From an uncultured Aquimarina sp. (GTDB lineage: Bacteria > Bacteroidota > Bacteroidia > Flavobacteriales > Flavobacteriaceae): DNA of 64,000 nt. The stretch lies in NCBI GenBank assembly GCA_947499005.1, contig CANMML010000020.1, positions 16,522-80,521 on the forward strand, in the 5' to 3' direction. Under the pieces are notes generated by a model that was given only the letters and a program-made list of their open reading frames with translations, had not been told where the DNA came from and searched no databases. Positions 54,911 through 62,737 of this stretch are shown piece by piece (within the stretch, counting starts at the first letter, position 1; every line of letters starts with the position of its first letter). The translations under genes were made by a program, and so were the position numbers.

Positions 54911-56326
54911 TTAACCTGAAATTAGAATAGAGTACACTTCGTTGATACTAGTAACTCCCTCTTTCACTAAACGCAAGGCGTTATCTTTAAGTGTTTGAAT
55001 TTTATTTATGCGAATATACTCATCTATATTAAAGCTATTCTTTTTTATTTCAAATTCTAACTTTTTAGTTATAGGTAATATTTCATAAATAGCTTTTCTA
55101 CCTGCAAACCCAGTATGATAACAATGATCGCAACCCTCTGCTGTAAAGGCCTTTATAATATCATTAGGCACCTCAAAACCAATAGGAAAATCACTATCAC
55201 CTATAGGACTACTACTTTTACAGTGTTCACATAATTTTCGAACAAGCCTCTGTGCAATACTAACACATAATGTACTTGCTAACAAATAGGCTGGCACTTT
55301 CATGTCAATTAAACGTGAAATAGTTCCCCATGCCGAATTTGTATGTATCGTTGATAATACAAGGTGTCCCGTAAGTGATGCTTTTACAGCCATTGCTGCT
55401 GTATCATTATCACGAATTTCCCCAACCATAATAATATCAGGATCTTGCCTAAGAAAAGTACGTAAAGCTTTAGGAAAGTCAAAGCCTATATCTTCCTTCA
55501 GTTGCACCTGATTTATACCTTCTAAAGTATATTCAATAGGGTCTTCAATAGTTAAAATATTAGAAGTCTCTTTATTTAGCTCTTTTAAAGTAGCATACAG
55601 TGTAGTTGTTTTACCCGAACCAGTAGGCCCCGAAATTAGCACAATTCCTTGTGTATTTTTAGTAGCTTCCCTGTATGTCTTTAACTCTTCCTCCGTAAAC
55701 CCCAAGCCATTGAGGGTAATTGAAGAAGTATTTCTACTTAATAAACGTAAAACAATCTTTTCCCCATGCAAGGTGGGCATAGAAGAAACACGAATATCAA
55801 ATTCGTGTTGATTGTTTTTAAATAAAATACGCCCATCTTGAGAAAGCCTCTTCTGCGCAATATCTAAACCCGCTTGTATTTTAATTTGATTTACTAATTG
55901 AGGGTACTCATTTATAGTAACCGCAAAATGCGTTTTCAATTTACCATCTAATCTAAAACGAATACGAGCTTCTTTCTCTAAAGGTTCAATATGTATATCA
56001 CTACTTCCAAAATCCTGAGCTGTACCAATTAATTTCTTTAAAAAATTAGTTTCATAACTAAAATCCTCTGTTTTGGAAGCATTAGATTTTCGATAATAGG
56101 TACTTAGGTATTTATTCAGTTGTTCCGTTTCAACCCTTTCTAAAACCACCTCTGTATCTAATACAATTTGAAGCTCTTGTTGTAAGCTTTCAATATTACT
56201 TTGATCTGTTTTAAAGAAAACTTGATGATCTAACTGCTTGAAAGGTAAAATACGATAATGAAAAGCTTGTTCTGAAGTAATCAGCTGTTTTAAAGAAACA
56301 GGTATTTCGATAGTCTTATTTTCCAT
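54911..56326 (-). CDS. Assembly ATPase (GspE/PilB family)
   Basis: 471 residues. Walker A GPTGSGKTTTLY, the Asp box TIEDPIEYTLEGINQVQ, Walker B-type DPDIIMVGEIRD and the His box TGHLVLSTIHTNSA are all intact. A tetracysteine zinc motif of the extension-ATPase type is present (CEHCK then CDHCYHTGF). The N-terminal 110 residues are a short N1-type domain. No PilT-type retraction ATPase is encoded in this window. It powers filament extension from the cytoplasm. It overlaps the prepilin peptidase gene by 1 bp. Confidence 0.96.
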   Translation of the reverse strand: MENKTIEIPVSLKQLITSEQAFHYRILPFKQLDHQVFFKTDQSNIESLQQELQIVLDTEVVLERVETEQLNKYLSTYYRKSNASKTEDFSYETNFLKKLIGTAQDFGSSDIHIEPLEKEARIRFRLDGKLKTHFAVTINEYPQLVNQIKIQAGLDIAQKRLSQDGRILFKNNQHEFDIRVSSMPTLHGEKIVLRLLSRNTSSITLNGLGFTEEELKTYREATKNTQGIVLISGPTGSGKTTTLYATLKELNKETSNILTIEDPIEYTLEGINQVQLKEDIGFDFPKALRTFLRQDPDIIMVGEIRDNDTAAMAVKASLTGHLVLSTIHTNSAWGTISRLIDMKVPAYLLASTLCVSIAQRLVRKLCEHCKSSSPIGDSDFPIGFEVPNDIIKAFTAEGCDHCYHTGFAGRKAIYEILPITKKLEFEIKKNSFNIDEYIRINKIQTLKDNALRLVKEGVTSINEVYSILISG

Positions 56327-56808
56327 TATATTAGGTACAAATTTATAGATGAAGTCTGCCAGCTAATAACGTAGACCATAATAAAAAAAGCAGAAAGTTG
56401 CCCTGCCAAAGGTACGGTTTCTGTCTTTTTAAAGAAAAATGGAATACTTAATAATAAACAGGCTAGAAAACCAAAACAAAGCAAAATCATAAAGGTAAAA
56501 ACTGGAAAAGCTAAAGTTAAGGCTAGAAACATAAATGCATCCCCTACCCCAAAAGCTTCTTTAAATAAAGATATTTTTAATTTAAAAGTCGCGTATATCC
56601 ATAAAACCCCAATAATGCTACCAACAAAAATTATGTTATATGATGTGTTTTTCAAAAAAAGAGTTAAGCTCGTATTCTGATAATGCAGCATTCCTACGCA
56701 CAAACCAACAATTGCAAATAAAAATGCATAAACCATTCTTTGCTTATAGTCTTGATACGCAATAGCTACTAAACTGACTACAAGTATTATTTTTATTATA
56801 AAAATCAA
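56326..56808 (-). CDS. Short prepilin peptidase (A24, lacks the N-methylase domain)
   Basis: 160 residues, about half the length of PilD/GspO. Both catalytic aspartates of the A24 family are visible: the first in YQDYKQRMVY (near residue 21) and the GxGD motif in FGVGDAFMFL (near residue 90). About six membrane segments are predicted. The N-terminal cytoplasmic methyltransferase domain with its Cys motifs is absent. The start is a TTG that overlaps the stop of the pilin gene (TTGA), suggesting coupled translation. Confidence 0.88.
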   Translation of the reverse strand: MIFIIKIILVVSLVAIAYQDYKQRMVYAFLFAIVGLCVGMLHYQNTSLTLFLKNTSYNIIFVGSIIGVLWIYATFKLKISLFKEAFGVGDAFMFLALTLAFPVFTFMILLCFGFLACLLLSIPFFFKKTETVPLAGQLSAFFIMVYVISWQTSSINLYLI

Positions 56809-57215
56809 TCTTTAACGATCTGTTTTGGTTTTCCATTTTCATCGATTTCCCAGACATTAAGTACTCCATCTCCATCAAAATCCACAACAGCAGTGGCTCT
56901 AGCTTTAAAACTAGAAGTACTCGATTCTATAACTACATAACTATAATTAGCTGTTCCATTCTCTTTAACCGTCCTAGGCGCTTCATAGTCAATCTCCACA
57001 AAATCTTGAGAATATTTAGAATTCAAGTAACGATATTGCGTCTGTAGGTTATGTATGTATTTCAATTGTATTTTTGCTTCTTGACTTTTAGCTTGTGTAA
57101 TTAATGGCAAGAAATTAGGTAAAGCTATCAACAATAAAATTCCAATAAGTGCTAATACAATTAACATTTCCTGAAGGTTAAAAGCGCTTACTTTTTTAGG
57201 TGATTTCATTTTCAT
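56805..57215 (-). CDS. Type IV prepilin, candidate major subunit (GspG/PilE-like)
   Basis: 136 residues. A short basic leader KSPKKVSA is followed by FNLQEMLIVLALIGILLLIA, with Glu at position 5 after the predicted cut. Ala, not Gly, precedes the cut. The next segment LPNFLPLITQAKSQEAKIQLKY is the standard N-terminal pilin helix of the GspG/PilE type, and the C-terminal part is a small beta domain with a DFDGDGVLNVW loop that could bind calcium as in GspG. It is most likely the main filament subunit. Confidence 0.88.
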   Translation of the reverse strand: MKMKSPKKVSAFNLQEMLIVLALIGILLLIALPNFLPLITQAKSQEAKIQLKYIHNLQTQYRYLNSKYSQDFVEIDYEAPRTVKENGTANYSYVVIESSTSSFKARATAVVDFDGDGVLNVWEIDENGKPKQIVKD

Positions 57216-57232
57216 AAAATATGAGAATTTAT

Positions 57233-58375
57233 TTATCCAATAATAGAACTCAATTTAAACATAGGCAAATACATCGCAATTAAAATAATTCCTACTAATA
57301 ACCCAACAATAATAGTTAAAATAGGGTTTAATACATCTGCGATAAGCTTCGATTGTCGTTTTACTTCAAGGTTAAACTGTTGGTACAATTTATCAAAAAT
57401 ATAGGCCGTATTATTTGTTTCTTCTGCTACTTTCAATAAAGCAATCATTTTTTTACTGAACAAATCGGGATGCTTACTAAAGGCTAAACTTACTTTTTCT
57501 CCTTTTAGTATTCGTTCTTCTATATGTTCAAGTGCTTCAATGATTGGAAAAAATGATACCATATTCGATGCCATTTGCAAACATTTTGTAATATCTACTT
57601 TCGAATGCGAAAGTAAGCTAACTGCTTGTGTAAATTGAGCTAATTTTGCATTTTTTATATAATTATTAATAATCGGTATTTTAAGAAGTAATTGCTGCCA
57701 AATACGTATAACTTTAGGGACATTTTTAAAATAATAAATTAAAAAAATACAAGTGGCAATTATTGCAAAAAGCACCCAAAATTTTTCTTGAAAAAAATGA
57801 GAGGCTTTTACTATAAACTGAGTAATTATAGGTAGATCTACATTATTTTGTTTAAAAATATCGACAAATAAAGGCACTACAAAATTCAACATAAACCCAA
57901 CTACAATAACAGCTGTAAGTAAAACAATTAGCGGGTATGTAAGAGCTCCTATAATCTGACTTCTCTGTTCGACCTTGCGTTGATAAAAATCACTTAACTG
58001 CCTAGTGATTTCTTTTAATTCGCCTGTTTCTTCTCCTATTTTTATAGCATAATATTCATACGTAGAAAAAGAAGAAGACTTCTTTATGGATGCTGATAAA
58101 CTTCCTCCATCAATAAGACTTTGAAGCATATGCTGTAAATCACTATTCTCTTTTTTTTTAGTTTCGCTATTCACCAGAAGTTCCAAAGCACTTTTAAGGT
58201 GAATCCCCGATTCTAGCAACACTGACAGCTCATCGTAAAAAGCTGCTTTTTTCTTATTATTAAAAGAAGACTTTCCTCCAAATCGAATTTCTTTTTGAAG
58301 CAAAGCATTCAAATCGAAACCACCAGAAGGAGCTTCCTTTTTATTAGTCGTTTTATTTTGAAATTTAATCTCCAT
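57233..58375 (-). CDS. Inner-membrane platform protein (GspF/PilC family)
   Basis: 380 residues, two repeats of the T2SSF domain. The first has FYDELSVLLESGIHLKSALELL and YYAIKIGEETGEL, the second FTQAVSLLSHSKVDITKCLQMA and IALLKVAEETNNT. Membrane helices at about 153-178, 200-220 and the C-terminus (LNPILTIIVGLLVGIILIAMYLPMF) fit the family. It is the rotor platform under the filament. It overlaps the start region of the preceding gene by 11 bp. Confidence 0.95.
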   Translation of the reverse strand: MEIKFQNKTTNKKEAPSGGFDLNALLQKEIRFGGKSSFNNKKKAAFYDELSVLLESGIHLKSALELLVNSETKKKENSDLQHMLQSLIDGGSLSASIKKSSSFSTYEYYAIKIGEETGELKEITRQLSDFYQRKVEQRSQIIGALTYPLIVLLTAVIVVGFMLNFVVPLFVDIFKQNNVDLPIITQFIVKASHFFQEKFWVLFAIIATCIFLIYYFKNVPKVIRIWQQLLLKIPIINNYIKNAKLAQFTQAVSLLSHSKVDITKCLQMASNMVSFFPIIEALEHIEERILKGEKVSLAFSKHPDLFSKKMIALLKVAEETNNTAYIFDKLYQQFNLEVKRQSKLIADVLNPILTIIVGLLVGIILIAMYLPMFKLSSIIG

Positions 58376-58820
58376 TATTCAATAGTGTTGCTACATCTTT
58401 TCTTTTATATACAAAAAGAACTTGCTCTTTCTCTTTAACGTTTACCACTAATTTTACGGCATCAATAGCACCACTTGCAACCTCCTCCCCTTCGAGATAA
58501 AAATATTTTTCTTTTATTAAAGAATGAATATCAGCAGATTCTGATAAGTCTATTTGTTTTTGATCTATTGGAGTTTTAAAATCGAGTAGCCCTTCGCTTT
58601 CATTCCATGTTATATGATGAAACCTATGAAAATATAAGGTTAATTCTTGATTTAGTAATACTACTTTATTATTTGTAAAATATAGTTGTTGCAAGGCATT
58701 TGATTGTTTTTGGATAATGCTTAGAATACTCATAGCCAACCCCACAACTATAGCTGTAATGACCATTACGATCATAATTTCAGTTAGTGTAAATGCCTTT
58801 ATTTTTTTATGATAAATCAT
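58365..58820 (-). CDS. Type IV prepilin, minor (GspH/J-like)
   Basis: 151 residues. Leader YHKKIKA then FTLTEIMIVMVITAIVVGLA, the most canonical of the prepilins here, with Glu5; Ala replaces the usual Gly at -1. The rest is a beta-rich domain (LLNQELTLYFHRFHHI, LLDFKTPIDQKQI) without cysteines. It overlaps the next pseudopilin gene by 4 bp. Minor subunit position is inferred from gene order. Confidence 0.87.
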   Translation of the reverse strand: MIYHKKIKAFTLTEIMIVMVITAIVVGLAMSILSIIQKQSNALQQLYFTNNKVVLLNQELTLYFHRFHHITWNESEGLLDFKTPIDQKQIDLSESADIHSLIKEKYFYLEGEEVASGAIDAVKLVVNVKEKEQVLFVYKRKDVATLLNNGD

Positions 58821-59146
58821 TCGGGTATATATAAACTACGTTCAATAATTTTAGTTTTAGATTCCCATTGCAACAGCAGTGTATTATTAGCAAGTATTAT
58901 GGAAATATCTCCATTTTCATAAGTTTCAGAATAAGGCAATTTTACTTGATCATTACTATAAAAATACTCCAATGCATTTAATCGACTATTAACATTATTC
59001 ATTGTACTCGCTGTATTATTTTTAAACAATGCATTAATACTAAGACTTGCAATAGTAAAAACAATAATAATAAGCACACTTGCAATGAGAGTCTCGACAA
59101 GAGAAGCTGCAATTATTTTTTTATTTAAATGTTTTAATACAACCAT
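58817..59146 (-). CDS. Type IV prepilin-like protein, minor (GspI-like)
   Basis: 109 residues. Basic leader LNKKIIA, then ASLVETLIASVLIIIVFTIA; cutting after the first Ala puts Glu at position 5, as in GspI. A short beta-rich tail (PYSETYENGDISIILANNTLLLQWES) follows. The very small size and Glu position fit GspI-type minor pseudopilins. The gene overlaps the beta-helix protein gene by 13 bp and the next prepilin gene by 4 bp. Confidence 0.8.
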   Translation of the reverse strand: MVVLKHLNKKIIAASLVETLIASVLIIIVFTIASLSINALFKNNTASTMNNVNSRLNALEYFYSNDQVKLPYSETYENGDISIILANNTLLLQWESKTKIIERSLYIPE

Positions 59147-60402
59147 CTTGCTAAGGTATAGTTATCTGCATTTTTAAAAGGCAATCCGCCATAGCTTGTG
59201 ACTGGCAAAGGTAATATCTTACAATTATATAGATGATTGATATATTTAGAACCATATGCATTTACTTCCGTTTGATAGGTATATAGTGATCCATATAAAT
59301 CTCCTAAAAACTCTATGCTTCCTTCGCAATAAACTTCACCTTCAATAGTCGTATTTTTAGCTATTTTAATGTTTGTTGAATAGGATCTAAATCCGCCCTG
59401 TTCTTTGTTTTTTTCTAAGTATACAATACTCCCCTTTATACTTGTACTTTCATCAATGGAGATTGCATTTTGTTTCTCTAATTTCTCTCTAAAATTGCGA
59501 TGATCAACCACAAGAGATGAGGGATAGAGAAGCTTGCATTTTTTTCCTACTTTAATTTTTCGAGTAGCAAAACATTGGAAGTTACCTGTTACATTAGAAG
59601 CTATTTCTATTTCTGGAGCAATTAAAATCACATCTTTTAAATCACTGTTAGCTCCAATGTATATTTTACTATTAGATGTAATGATAATATTACCGTAAAG
59701 TTGATGATTGCTTAAGTGAGTATTTCCAAATGTATGGATTACCATCGTTTTGTTTAAAAATGAATTCTTCAATGTAGTTTCCAACTCATTTGACACAATA
59801 CTATTTTCTACCTGATGTCGTCCGAGCTGTTTTAAATATTGCAACCATTGACTTTCCAGTTGCGGAATTTCACCTTTGCTTTTTCTTTGATTTCCATTAA
59901 TAAGTGTTCTACCTGTGTAATAATTACCTTGTATGATACCAGGCCGAACTCCTGATGAGGGCACATAAAAATTCCCTTTCAACCGAGTATCACCTACTAA
60001 AATCAAAGGTGAATTACTATTTTTTAAATAAAAATTAGGCGTCTGATTATTAAGTTGGCTACCTACAAGTCCAATTAGCCTAGACTGAAAATTGTGTTGC
60101 TGTTGTTGTGTATACGATTTCCTCCAACATCCATAAAACGATTGATAATCTTTAGTTTGTATAGATGCTTCTTCTATTTGGGTTTCTAAAGTGTCTTTAA
60201 ATGATAGCTTTTTACTATGTTTTTGAAAAAAATAGGATGTAGAGGTTTTATGTAAGTTTATTAATGCATTTGATTTTACATTAAAAAAACGATACGTATG
60301 GCTTAGTAATAATAATGCACTTAAAGACAAAGCACCGATACTCGCAACTAATAAGGCAAAATGCAGTGCCTGAGCTGGTATTTTTTTAGTAAGAAAATGC
60401 AT
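59134..60402 (-). CDS. Membrane-anchored beta-helix (bactofilin-like) protein, possible GspK-like minor subunit
   Basis: 422 residues. The N-terminus HFLTKKIPA is followed by QALHFALLVASIGALSLSALLLL, a prepilin-like hydrophobic helix after a basic Ala-ending leader, though without Glu5. The rest is mainly beta: repeated short strands such as PLILVGDTRLKGNFYV, KIYIGANSDLKDVILIAPEIEIAS and IKIAKNTTIEGEVYCEGSIEF look like the turns of a bactofilin/polymer-forming or left-handed beta-helix fold. GspK/PilX occupies this position in related operons, but their globular domain is different. Called on topology and gene order; the family is not recognised. Confidence 0.6.
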   Translation of the reverse strand: MHFLTKKIPAQALHFALLVASIGALSLSALLLLSHTYRFFNVKSNALINLHKTSTSYFFQKHSKKLSFKDTLETQIEEASIQTKDYQSFYGCWRKSYTQQQQHNFQSRLIGLVGSQLNNQTPNFYLKNSNSPLILVGDTRLKGNFYVPSSGVRPGIIQGNYYTGRTLINGNQRKSKGEIPQLESQWLQYLKQLGRHQVENSIVSNELETTLKNSFLNKTMVIHTFGNTHLSNHQLYGNIIITSNSKIYIGANSDLKDVILIAPEIEIASNVTGNFQCFATRKIKVGKKCKLLYPSSLVVDHRNFREKLEKQNAISIDESTSIKGSIVYLEKNKEQGGFRSYSTNIKIAKNTTIEGEVYCEGSIEFLGDLYGSLYTYQTEVNAYGSKYINHLYNCKILPLPVTSYGGLPFKNADNYTLARWLY

Positions 60403-60877
60403 TTTCTTTTAACTCAAACATTTTCGAATCACCTTCAAAAGTTAATTTAACCTTTTCATTCCATCCTTTTGTAAAGCGTAAACCTTCAATTAAAGGATTT
60501 CCAACTTCTACCAAATGTGCTGTCCCATTTACTTCTATTAAGAAAATTTTCTTTTTAGAATTTTTATCACTTACTACTCCTTTAAAAACAATATTAGGCC
60601 ATTGCTTTACTGGCTTTTTAATTGCTTTAGTTGTTGAGGGAGTAGATTTTTTGGGGGCAGACTTTATTTTCCCCAAAAAGGGATCTCTATTGGGTATATT
60701 TATTAAAAACTTTGGTCTAGTTACCATCGTTATAGGTTTATTAGAAGCTGTAAGTTGATTATTATTTTCAACACTGTCACTACTTCCTGAAAAAGCTGCA
60801 ATAATTTTAAAGCCTATAACTCCCCACACTCCCAAGACGAGTATTAATAACAAAACAAGTGTCGTTTTATTTTTCAT
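60386..60877 (-). CDS. PilP/GspC-like periplasmic linker protein
   Basis: 163 residues: one membrane helix at 5-29 (TLVLLLILVLGVWGVIGFKIIAAF), a Ser/Lys-rich linker, then NRDPFLGK near residue 65, which is the start motif of PilP/GspC homology regions, and a small beta-barrel-like domain (NIVFKGVVSDKNSKKKIFLIEV, AHLVEVGNPL). It would connect the inner-membrane platform with the secretin. It overlaps the next gene by 17 bp. Confidence 0.78.
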   Translation of the reverse strand: MKNKTTLVLLLILVLGVWGVIGFKIIAAFSGSSDSVENNNQLTASNKPITMVTRPKFLINIPNRDPFLGKIKSAPKKSTPSTTKAIKKPVKQWPNIVFKGVVSDKNSKKKIFLIEVNGTAHLVEVGNPLIEGLRFTKGWNEKVKLTFEGDSKMFELKENAFSY

Positions 60878-60882
60878 TGCAG

Positions 60883-61554
60883 TTATAGCTTTAGATATTT
60901 ATTTATAGAAACCTTTAAAGGCTTGGCTACTTTACTATATTTCACATGGCTATCTTTGGGGCAGTCACATTTATTTTTTACTATATCTATAATTTTTACT
61001 TCTCTTTTTTGCACTATCCCCCAACATAAATAACTAGCTGTATAGTCAGTAATATTTAAGTCACTTAAAGGAATTCCTTGCTCTTTATTAGGCAAGTTAA
61101 TAACGGTAGTCTTGTTTTTGGTAATTAAAGTGATAGCATTAGGCTTTTCAATAGCCAATTGATTTAAATCATTACTAGCTGTTGTAAAGTTCACTTGAGT
61201 TACAATTTTTGTTTTAGGTTGTTTTTTAGCATATTCAATTAGAGCCGTGTAGTTATTAATTTGCTCTAAAGCTGATAACTTATCCGTTATGCTCAAATCA
61301 TAGATATAACGAACAGGAATTTTTGTTTTTGGCAATAGAGTATCTTTCTTTTGCTTTTTTACTTTAAGGGTATCTTTTATTATACGCCCCTTTATAGAAG
61401 CTAATAATGGCAACTGAGAGATTGGAGACTCTTGAGAGAATACTACATATTGCTTTTCCTTGGTAAAAACATCTCCTATATTTACCACTCTATTTTTTTG
61501 CTGACTTAAAGCAGCCATACTAACAAGTAAAAAAAAGATAAAAGGCAATCGCAT
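60883..61554 (-). CDS. Unknown secreted protein, first gene of the filament operon
   Basis: 223 residues. A signal peptide MRLPFIFFLLVSMAALSQ is followed by a Lys- and Thr-rich mature protein with no recognised domain. VRYIYDLSITDKLSALEQINNYTALIEYA is helical, the C-terminal part has one close cysteine pair (NKCDCPKD). It ends 5 bp before the PilP-like gene, so it is almost surely part of the machine, perhaps a periplasmic accessory or pilotin-like factor. The first 14 bp of the gene are included in the tandem duplication upstream. Confidence 0.7.
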   Translation of the reverse strand: MRLPFIFFLLVSMAALSQQKNRVVNIGDVFTKEKQYVVFSQESPISQLPLLASIKGRIIKDTLKVKKQKKDTLLPKTKIPVRYIYDLSITDKLSALEQINNYTALIEYAKKQPKTKIVTQVNFTTASNDLNQLAIEKPNAITLITKNKTTVINLPNKEQGIPLSDLNITDYTASYLCWGIVQKREVKIIDIVKNKCDCPKDSHVKYSKVAKPLKVSINKYLKL

Positions 61555-62228
61555 ATTTCGAAGTATTATTTAATTCCCGAAAAGTAAAATATTTATTCAT
61601 AGAAAGAAAGCGAACCAACGAAAAACAAACAGACTGTTAGTTAAAATCTTTTTATTACGTTCTTTAACAAGGTAGTGTTTTATCCCATAAGTCATAAAGA
61701 ATATATAACTTCCTAAAAACAGAATCGCTTCTTTCTCATTTTTAATCTCTTGATAATATGTAAACCACCTCTAACATCATAAATATTAGAAGTGGTTATC
61801 CTTACTCTTTAGTGAAGTAAATGCAAAGTCAGGAGACGTTTGTAAAGCTTTTCTTTGTTATTATTAGTTACTCTTTGCGGAGCTGGTAAAAGGCAATCGC
61901 ATATTTCGAAGTATTATTTAATTCCCGAAAAGTAAAATATTTATTCATAGAAAGAAAGCGAACCAACGAAAAACAAACAGACTGTTAGTTAAAATCTTTT
62001 TATTATGTTCTTTAACAAGGTAGTGTTTTATCCCATAAGTCATAAAGAATATATAACTTCCTAAAAACAGAATCGCTTCTTTCTCATTTTTAATCTCTTG
62101 ATAATATGTAAACCACCTCTAACATCATAAATACTAGAAGTGGTTATCCTTACTCTTTAGTGAAGCAAATGCAAAGTCAGGAGACATTTGCAAAGCTTTT
62201 ATTTTTAGTTACTCTTTGCGGAGCTGGG
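61541..62228. repeat. Tandem duplication of about 347 bp
   Basis: 61541-61887 is repeated at 61888-62228 with only a few differences. The unit starts inside the first codons of the filament operon's first gene (AAAGGCAATCGCAT, reverse complement of the gene start) and extends upstream to CTCTTTGCGGAGCTGG. Each copy contains an imperfect hairpin (AACCACCTCTAA with TTAGAAGTGGTT at 61763-61797). Copy 2 therefore has an orphan ATG and four codons of the gene followed by a stop after 12 codons. The gap of 790 bp holds no other gene. Confidence 0.95.
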
Positions 62229-62272
62229 ACATTTGCAAAGCTTTTATTTTTTGTTACTCTTTGCGGAGCTGG
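62183..62272. repeat. Short 45-bp tandem repeat
   Basis: 62183-62227 and 62228-62272 differ at one base (GACATTTGCAAAGCTTTTAT ... CTCTTTGCGGAGCTGG). It forms the right end of the larger duplication. The CTCTTTGCGGAGCTGG sequence occurs three times in all (also at 61871-61886). Next to it lies an AT-flanked hairpin CGGATT...AATCCG at about 62299-62324. Confidence 0.9.
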
Positions 62273-62345
62273 CAACAATCGCTAGAAGTGGCTCTACTGG
62301 CACGGATTACATTTCATTAAATCCGAGCTATCTGATTGCTACAAG

Positions 62346-62735
62346 TCAAGGTAAGCCTTGTAAAATTCTAGAAAGGTCTTCTTCCATTTTTTCCAGATTA
62401 TTATCTGATATTTTAAACTCAAACTTTTTTTCTGCTAAAATATTTAGAAATGTTTCGTCTAAATACAAGTCTGGATTTTTCTTCAAATAATGGGGTAAAT
62501 ATGCTGGCCATATATATACTCCATCAGTATAATAACTATCAGGAGCTATAATGCTATTATCTTCTAAGTCAAAAAAATAGCCCATCCAAGAAAGCAAGAG
62601 TTTACCTTTATTTAAATAATCAATAACACGTTCAACAATAATTCCATGTTCATTACTGTAATTGCTAACCAAATCGGTATAAGACTTAGCACCCTCAATT
62701 TTATTGTGTTCCTTTATAAAACCTATTAACTCCAT
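62346..62735 (-). CDS. Candidate immunity protein for the Rhs toxin
   Basis: 129 residues from the ATG at 62735, which is just after the toxin stop; another ATG at 62753 would overlap the toxin gene by 16 bp. No known family is recognised. The protein is acidic and alpha-helical with a central GYFFDLEDNSIIAPDSYY beta region, no signal peptide. Its position directly downstream of an Rhs-type toxin on the same strand, with nothing between, is the classic place for a cognate immunity gene. Function inferred from context only. Confidence 0.65.
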   Translation of the reverse strand: MELIGFIKEHNKIEGAKSYTDLVSNYSNEHGIIVERVIDYLNKGKLLLSWMGYFFDLEDNSIIAPDSYYTDGVYIWPAYLPHYLKKNPDLYLDETFLNILAEKKFEFKISDNNLEKMEEDLSRILQGLP

Positions 62736-62737
62736 AA

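Noticed and set aside
61541..62272. Possible insertion sequence
   Set aside because: There are direct repeats but no inverted ends and no transposase frame; a tandem duplication explains it.
62233..62490. Plus-strand 85-codon frame
   Set aside because: It overlaps the immunity gene on the other strand and begins in a repeat.
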